Origin: Acidobacteriaceae bacterium KBS 146
GTDB lineage: Bacteria; Acidobacteriota; Terriglobia; Terriglobales; Acidobacteriaceae
DNA length: 64,000 nt
NCBI GenBank assembly: GCA_000688615.1
Contig: JHVA01000001.1
Coordinates: 2,604,001-2,668,000, forward strand
Direction: 5' to 3'
Positions 61,477 through 64,000 of the stretch are shown here, in pieces. The notes beneath the pieces are model-generated. The model did no database searches and was not told the DNA's origin. It saw nothing but the letters and a program-made list of their open reading frames with translations. The position numbers and the translations under genes were made by a program. Within the stretch, counting starts at the first letter, position 1; every line of letters starts with the position of its first letter.

Positions 61477-63204
61477 TCACGCAATCGTTCCAGCTCCCAT
61501 CGCCATCGTTGCCTCTTTCAACGCGGGCTCCAGCGGTAAAATCCGCAACGAATCCAGCAACGCCGCCTGATGCCTTCCCACAAATGCGTTCCGCTGCGTC
61601 AGCAGAATCTCGAGAAACTCCTGCTTCCGCTCCTTTAACTTCTCCGTCGTCCAGCTCGTCGCCCCCTCGGGCAGACGCTCCGCAGCCGGATCGGCTCTCC
61701 GTGCCGCCTCCAGCAACTGGCCCATCACTTCAAAAAGAATCGCGTTGCTCGCCTGCGTGATTCCACGCACCGTCTGTTTGTACTCGGACATCCCTTCCAG
61801 CCCCGGACACATTCTCTCCATGATGGCAATCTCGTTCGAGACCCAGTTCAGCTGCGGCGAAAGCGCCTCAAAGCCATGGATCCATCCCCAGACATCCACC
61901 AGGCTGGAGAGCGCCCGATAGAGCGCATTTACCCTCGGCTCCAAAAAGTCGTATTCCGGCTTACAGACATCGCCCTTCAGCCGCCCTGTCCTCTCCAGTT
62001 CATCCTTAATTGGCGTGCCGTCGTAGGGCAGCATGCGGCAGAAGACCGCCGCCGCACATCCATCGGCCAGAATCGTGCGAAGAAAATTGACGTTCTGCTG
62101 CACCGACTCCAAAGTGCTTCCCGGATCGAAGAGCATAAATCCGAATTCGAAGAGCAGATCCGCCTGCTTCAGCAACGCGACCGCGCGAAGATTCTGCTCT
62201 ACCGTCACCTGTTTGTGCAGCGTCTTCAGCCCCTCTTCGTTCCCTGATTCCAGCCCCATATAGACCAGATACAGGCCCGCGTCCCGCATCCGGCGAAACA
62301 TCTCGACATCCACCGAATCCGCCCGGCAGTTCATCTTCCAGATCACCTTCCGGGCCAGTCCCGTTCGATGCAGTTCGTTCACAAACTCCATCGCCCAGCG
62401 CCTCCACACCGGTCCGTACAGAGGAAAATCGTCATCCTGAAACAGGAAGATTCTGATCCCCCGCTCTTCGTACAATGACCGCATCTCCTCCACCACCCGC
62501 GACGGTTTGCGCGTCCTCACAATCTTTCCCGGCGCCGTTCGATAGAACGTCTGGATCGAACAGAACGAGCACGTCCTCGCACATCCTCGACTGGCTACAA
62601 GAGGCAAAGCTTTATGCCCTAGAGCCTTCTCCGGCTCAAAGTTCCTGTCCGGATACGGCAACGTATCCAGATCATCCACCAGGGCTCGCATTCCGGTCGT
62701 CTTCACCTCTCCGTCGTCTCCGCGGAAGGCGATTCCAGCCACGCCTCGCCAGTCTTCTCCTCTGCCGATGACGTCCGCGAGTTCAAGCAACGTCATCTCG
62801 CCTTCGAACCGCGTCACCGAATCGATCTCCGGAATCATCCGCAAGGTCTCGATATGGCTCAGGCTCGGAAAGTGTCCCCCCATCGTAAAGTGACCCATGA
62901 TTCCGGCCGCGCGCAGCCTCCGTACGATCTCTCCGTATTGCCGGATATAAAACTGAAAGATCAGCGAGAACCCCACGATCATCGGCTGCAGCCGCTCTGC
63001 CGTCGCGACGATCTCCGCAACAGGAGCCTCAATATCGCAGATGGCAACCGTGTATCCATGCTCACGCAAGGTGCTCGCGAGGTAGCCGAGACCGAGATTT
63101 CCCTGATGCTGAAAGCCCACCAGCAACACAGGTCGTGAAGTATCCCGCACGATCGCAGGTCGACGTGCCGTGTCCAACAGAGTCAGACCTACCGGTTCGG
63201 CCAT
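61477..63204 (-). CDS. B12-binding-domain radical SAM protein
   Basis: A 575-residue protein. The N-terminal Rossmann-like region (VLLVGFQHQGNLGLGYLAS, AICDIEAP, IVGFSLIFQF, GHFTMGGHFPS) matches a cobalamin-binding domain; the radical SAM cluster is CARTCSFC (Cys208, Cys212, Cys215). FQDDDFPLYG and MGLESGNEEGL are standard family segments. The C-terminal 150 residues are a helical extension (ASNAILFEVMGQLLEAARR ...). GGGGAG lies shortly before the ATG. A 73-residue ORF lies 134 bases upstream on the same strand and may encode its substrate or partner. The reaction is unknown. Confidence 0.88.
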   Translation of the reverse strand: MAEPVGLTLLDTARRPAIVRDTSRPVLLVGFQHQGNLGLGYLASTLREHGYTVAICDIEAPVAEIVATAERLQPMIVGFSLIFQFYIRQYGEIVRRLRAAGIMGHFTMGGHFPSLSHIETLRMIPEIDSVTRFEGEMTLLELADVIGRGEDWRGVAGIAFRGDDGEVKTTGMRALVDDLDTLPYPDRNFEPEKALGHKALPLVASRGCARTCSFCSIQTFYRTAPGKIVRTRKPSRVVEEMRSLYEERGIRIFLFQDDDFPLYGPVWRRWAMEFVNELHRTGLARKVIWKMNCRADSVDVEMFRRMRDAGLYLVYMGLESGNEEGLKTLHKQVTVEQNLRAVALLKQADLLFEFGFMLFDPGSTLESVQQNVNFLRTILADGCAAAVFCRMLPYDGTPIKDELERTGRLKGDVCKPEYDFLEPRVNALYRALSSLVDVWGWIHGFEALSPQLNWVSNEIAIMERMCPGLEGMSEYKQTVRGITQASNAILFEVMGQLLEAARRADPAAERLPEGATSWTTEKLKERKQEFLEILLTQRNAFVGRHQAALLDSLRILPLEPALKEATMAMGAGTIA

Positions 63205-63338
63205 GGTCTTCTCCCCTTAATAACATGCTTACGTTCGAAGCAGAGACTGCGCCGGCGATCGACGAACGCATCTCTCTCCCCCAGACCATTTCAGCCAGGA
63301 AAGTTACGCGTCCGCCGTCGTCTCCGGGCAGTCTTCCA

Positions 63339-63560
63339 TTAACGCTGGCCGAGTGCGCCAGCCATCTTCTCCAGACCTTCAGCCTGCGATTTGAGCATCG
63401 CGGCCTGAGTCTGCAGACTTACCGCCACCAACTGGCGTTGTGCCACTTCGTTCAGGTTTTTGAAGATCTCCATATCGATCGGATCCCACCACCAACGGCG
63501 ATGGAAGACCAGGTCAGGGGAAAGTTCGGAAGAGGAAAACAGACTCTTAAGATCGGGCAT
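63339..63560 (-). CDS. Small protein of unknown function upstream of a radical SAM gene
   Basis: A 73-residue ORF starting at the ATG at 63560, with AAGGAG nine bases upstream. An in-frame extension to 63629 is possible but lacks a site. The sequence has MPDLKSLFSSSELSPDL, a striking HRRWWWDPID motif, then a predicted amphipathic helix (MEIFKNLNEVAQRQLVAVSLQTQAAMLKSQAEGLEK) and ends GALGQR. It has no Cys. I recognise no family. Its size and position before a B12-dependent radical SAM gene leave open either a peptide substrate or a small partner protein. Confidence 0.65.
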   Translation of the reverse strand: MPDLKSLFSSSELSPDLVFHRRWWWDPIDMEIFKNLNEVAQRQLVAVSLQTQAAMLKSQAEGLEKMAGALGQR

Positions 63561-63766
63561 AAAGGGAATCTCCTTCAATGAAGAAACACGAGGCCCGGGG
63601 GAGAACAAAAAGTCAGATTCCTGCAACACTGGCAGGCCCTGACATGCGGCTGATACTGCGCTCCCATCGCAACCTTGTCAAGAAAGTTCGCCTCTCTTCG
63701 TCACTTTTCACCCAACCTGCAGCATCTTTGGTGCGAATATTCTCGCGGACGCACTATGCTGATCGC

Positions 63767-64000
63767 ATGGCCGTTCCCCTTGCAGCTCCTCGCATACCCA
63801 GAGCCCCGGTGCGCTTCTGGATCGATGCCCAGGCCTGGGCGATCCGCCGCCTCCATTCCATGCACCGCACCCGTTCGGCCCCTCACCTTGAGGTCGGCGC
63901 TCTCGGCGAGCGCGAGGCACTCTTCTATCTGCGTCGCGCCGGGTATGTCGTCGTCGCCCGCCGCTGGAAGACAGCACAGTTTCGCGGCGACCTCGATCTC
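63767..64000 (+). CDS. YraN-family (UPF0102) endonuclease-like protein, 3' end outside window
   Basis: The frame runs open from the ATG at 63767 to the window end, giving 78 residues; a GTG at 63731 is in frame and possible, and neither has a good ribosome-binding site. HLEVGALGEREALFYLRRAG followed by VVVARRWKTAQFRGDLDL matches the N-terminus of YraN, a predicted PD-(D/E)XK nuclease-fold protein (G-x-x-GE-x-x-A and GE/DLDL motifs). The N-terminal 40 residues (PRIPRAPVRFWIDAQ...) are longer than usual. It is divergent from the 73-residue ORF. Confidence 0.82.
   Translation, partial: MAVPLAAPRIPRAPVRFWIDAQAWAIRRLHSMHRTRSAPHLEVGALGEREALFYLRRAGYVVVARRWKTAQFRGDLDL

Noticed and set aside
1..64000. 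CRISPR arrays, insertion sequences, integrases, prophage genes and riboswitches
   Set aside because: Looked for and not seen: no spaced repeat arrays, no transposase motifs with terminal repeats and no recognisable riboswitch core.

Overview
The window reads as a chromosomal segment of a soil-type acidobacterium (class Terriglobia, Granulicella/Edaphobacter/Terriglobus-like). This is inferred from family content: a duplicated orphan MacB-like permease, a 1,145-residue Oar-type TonB-dependent transporter with an N-terminal carboxypeptidase-regulatory-like domain, many Tat-exported glycoside hydrolases, and a generally GC-rich sequence. No taxonomic marker such as rRNA is present. Both ends cut genes: an FmdE-family protein on the left and a YraN-family protein on the right.

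Layout. (1) 1-5,121: FmdE-like protein, PEP-CTERM SGNH hydrolase, exported RidA, ADOP permease. (2) 5,148-11,114: large secreted protein of unknown function, GH127-like arabinofuranosidase, GH32 fructosidase. (3) 11,171-13,484: alpha/beta hydrolase, ribose-5-phosphate isomerase A, inorganic pyrophosphatase. (4) 13,895-36,145: a surface/exopolysaccharide locus with a PAP2-Wzi fusion, three GT2s, a GT9, a radical SAM protein, a Wzy-like polymerase, a Wzz/GumC chain-length protein, a Wza-type SLBB exporter, an initiating sugar-phosphate transferase and dTDP-rhamnose genes; gatA, gatC and dciA sit inside it. The part from about 19,100 to 25,300 is visibly more A/T-rich than its surroundings. (5) 36,302-36,843: a small Pro/Gly/Ser-rich ORF, a broken tRNA-like segment and an intact tRNA with CAU anticodon. 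(6) 36,898-49,149: an arabinose-polymer utilisation cluster (two GH51 enzymes, two esterases, TonB-dependent transporter), then a hemerythrin lipoprotein. (7) 49,143-58,608: an amino-sugar-like cluster (FAD oxidoreductase, GntR regulator, RhaT-type permease, divergent NanE-NanK fusion), a DUF4965/glutaminase-A-type protein and a sulfatase. (8) 58,839-64,000: ferric-reductase-like membrane protein, unknown anchored protein, acyltransferase 3, a B12-binding radical SAM protein preceded by a 73-residue ORF, and YraN.

How they fit together. The polysaccharide locus holds most parts of a Wzx/Wzy-type pathway (initiating transferase, glycosyltransferases, polymerase, chain-length control, outer-membrane export, rhamnose precursor supply); no Wzx flippase is visible. 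The glycoside hydrolases and esterases are nearly all exported (Sec or Tat signals) and would debranch plant or microbial arabinans, fructans and sulfated or acylated glycans; oligosaccharides would enter through the TonB transporter. No SusD, IS element, CRISPR array, rRNA or prophage was seen.
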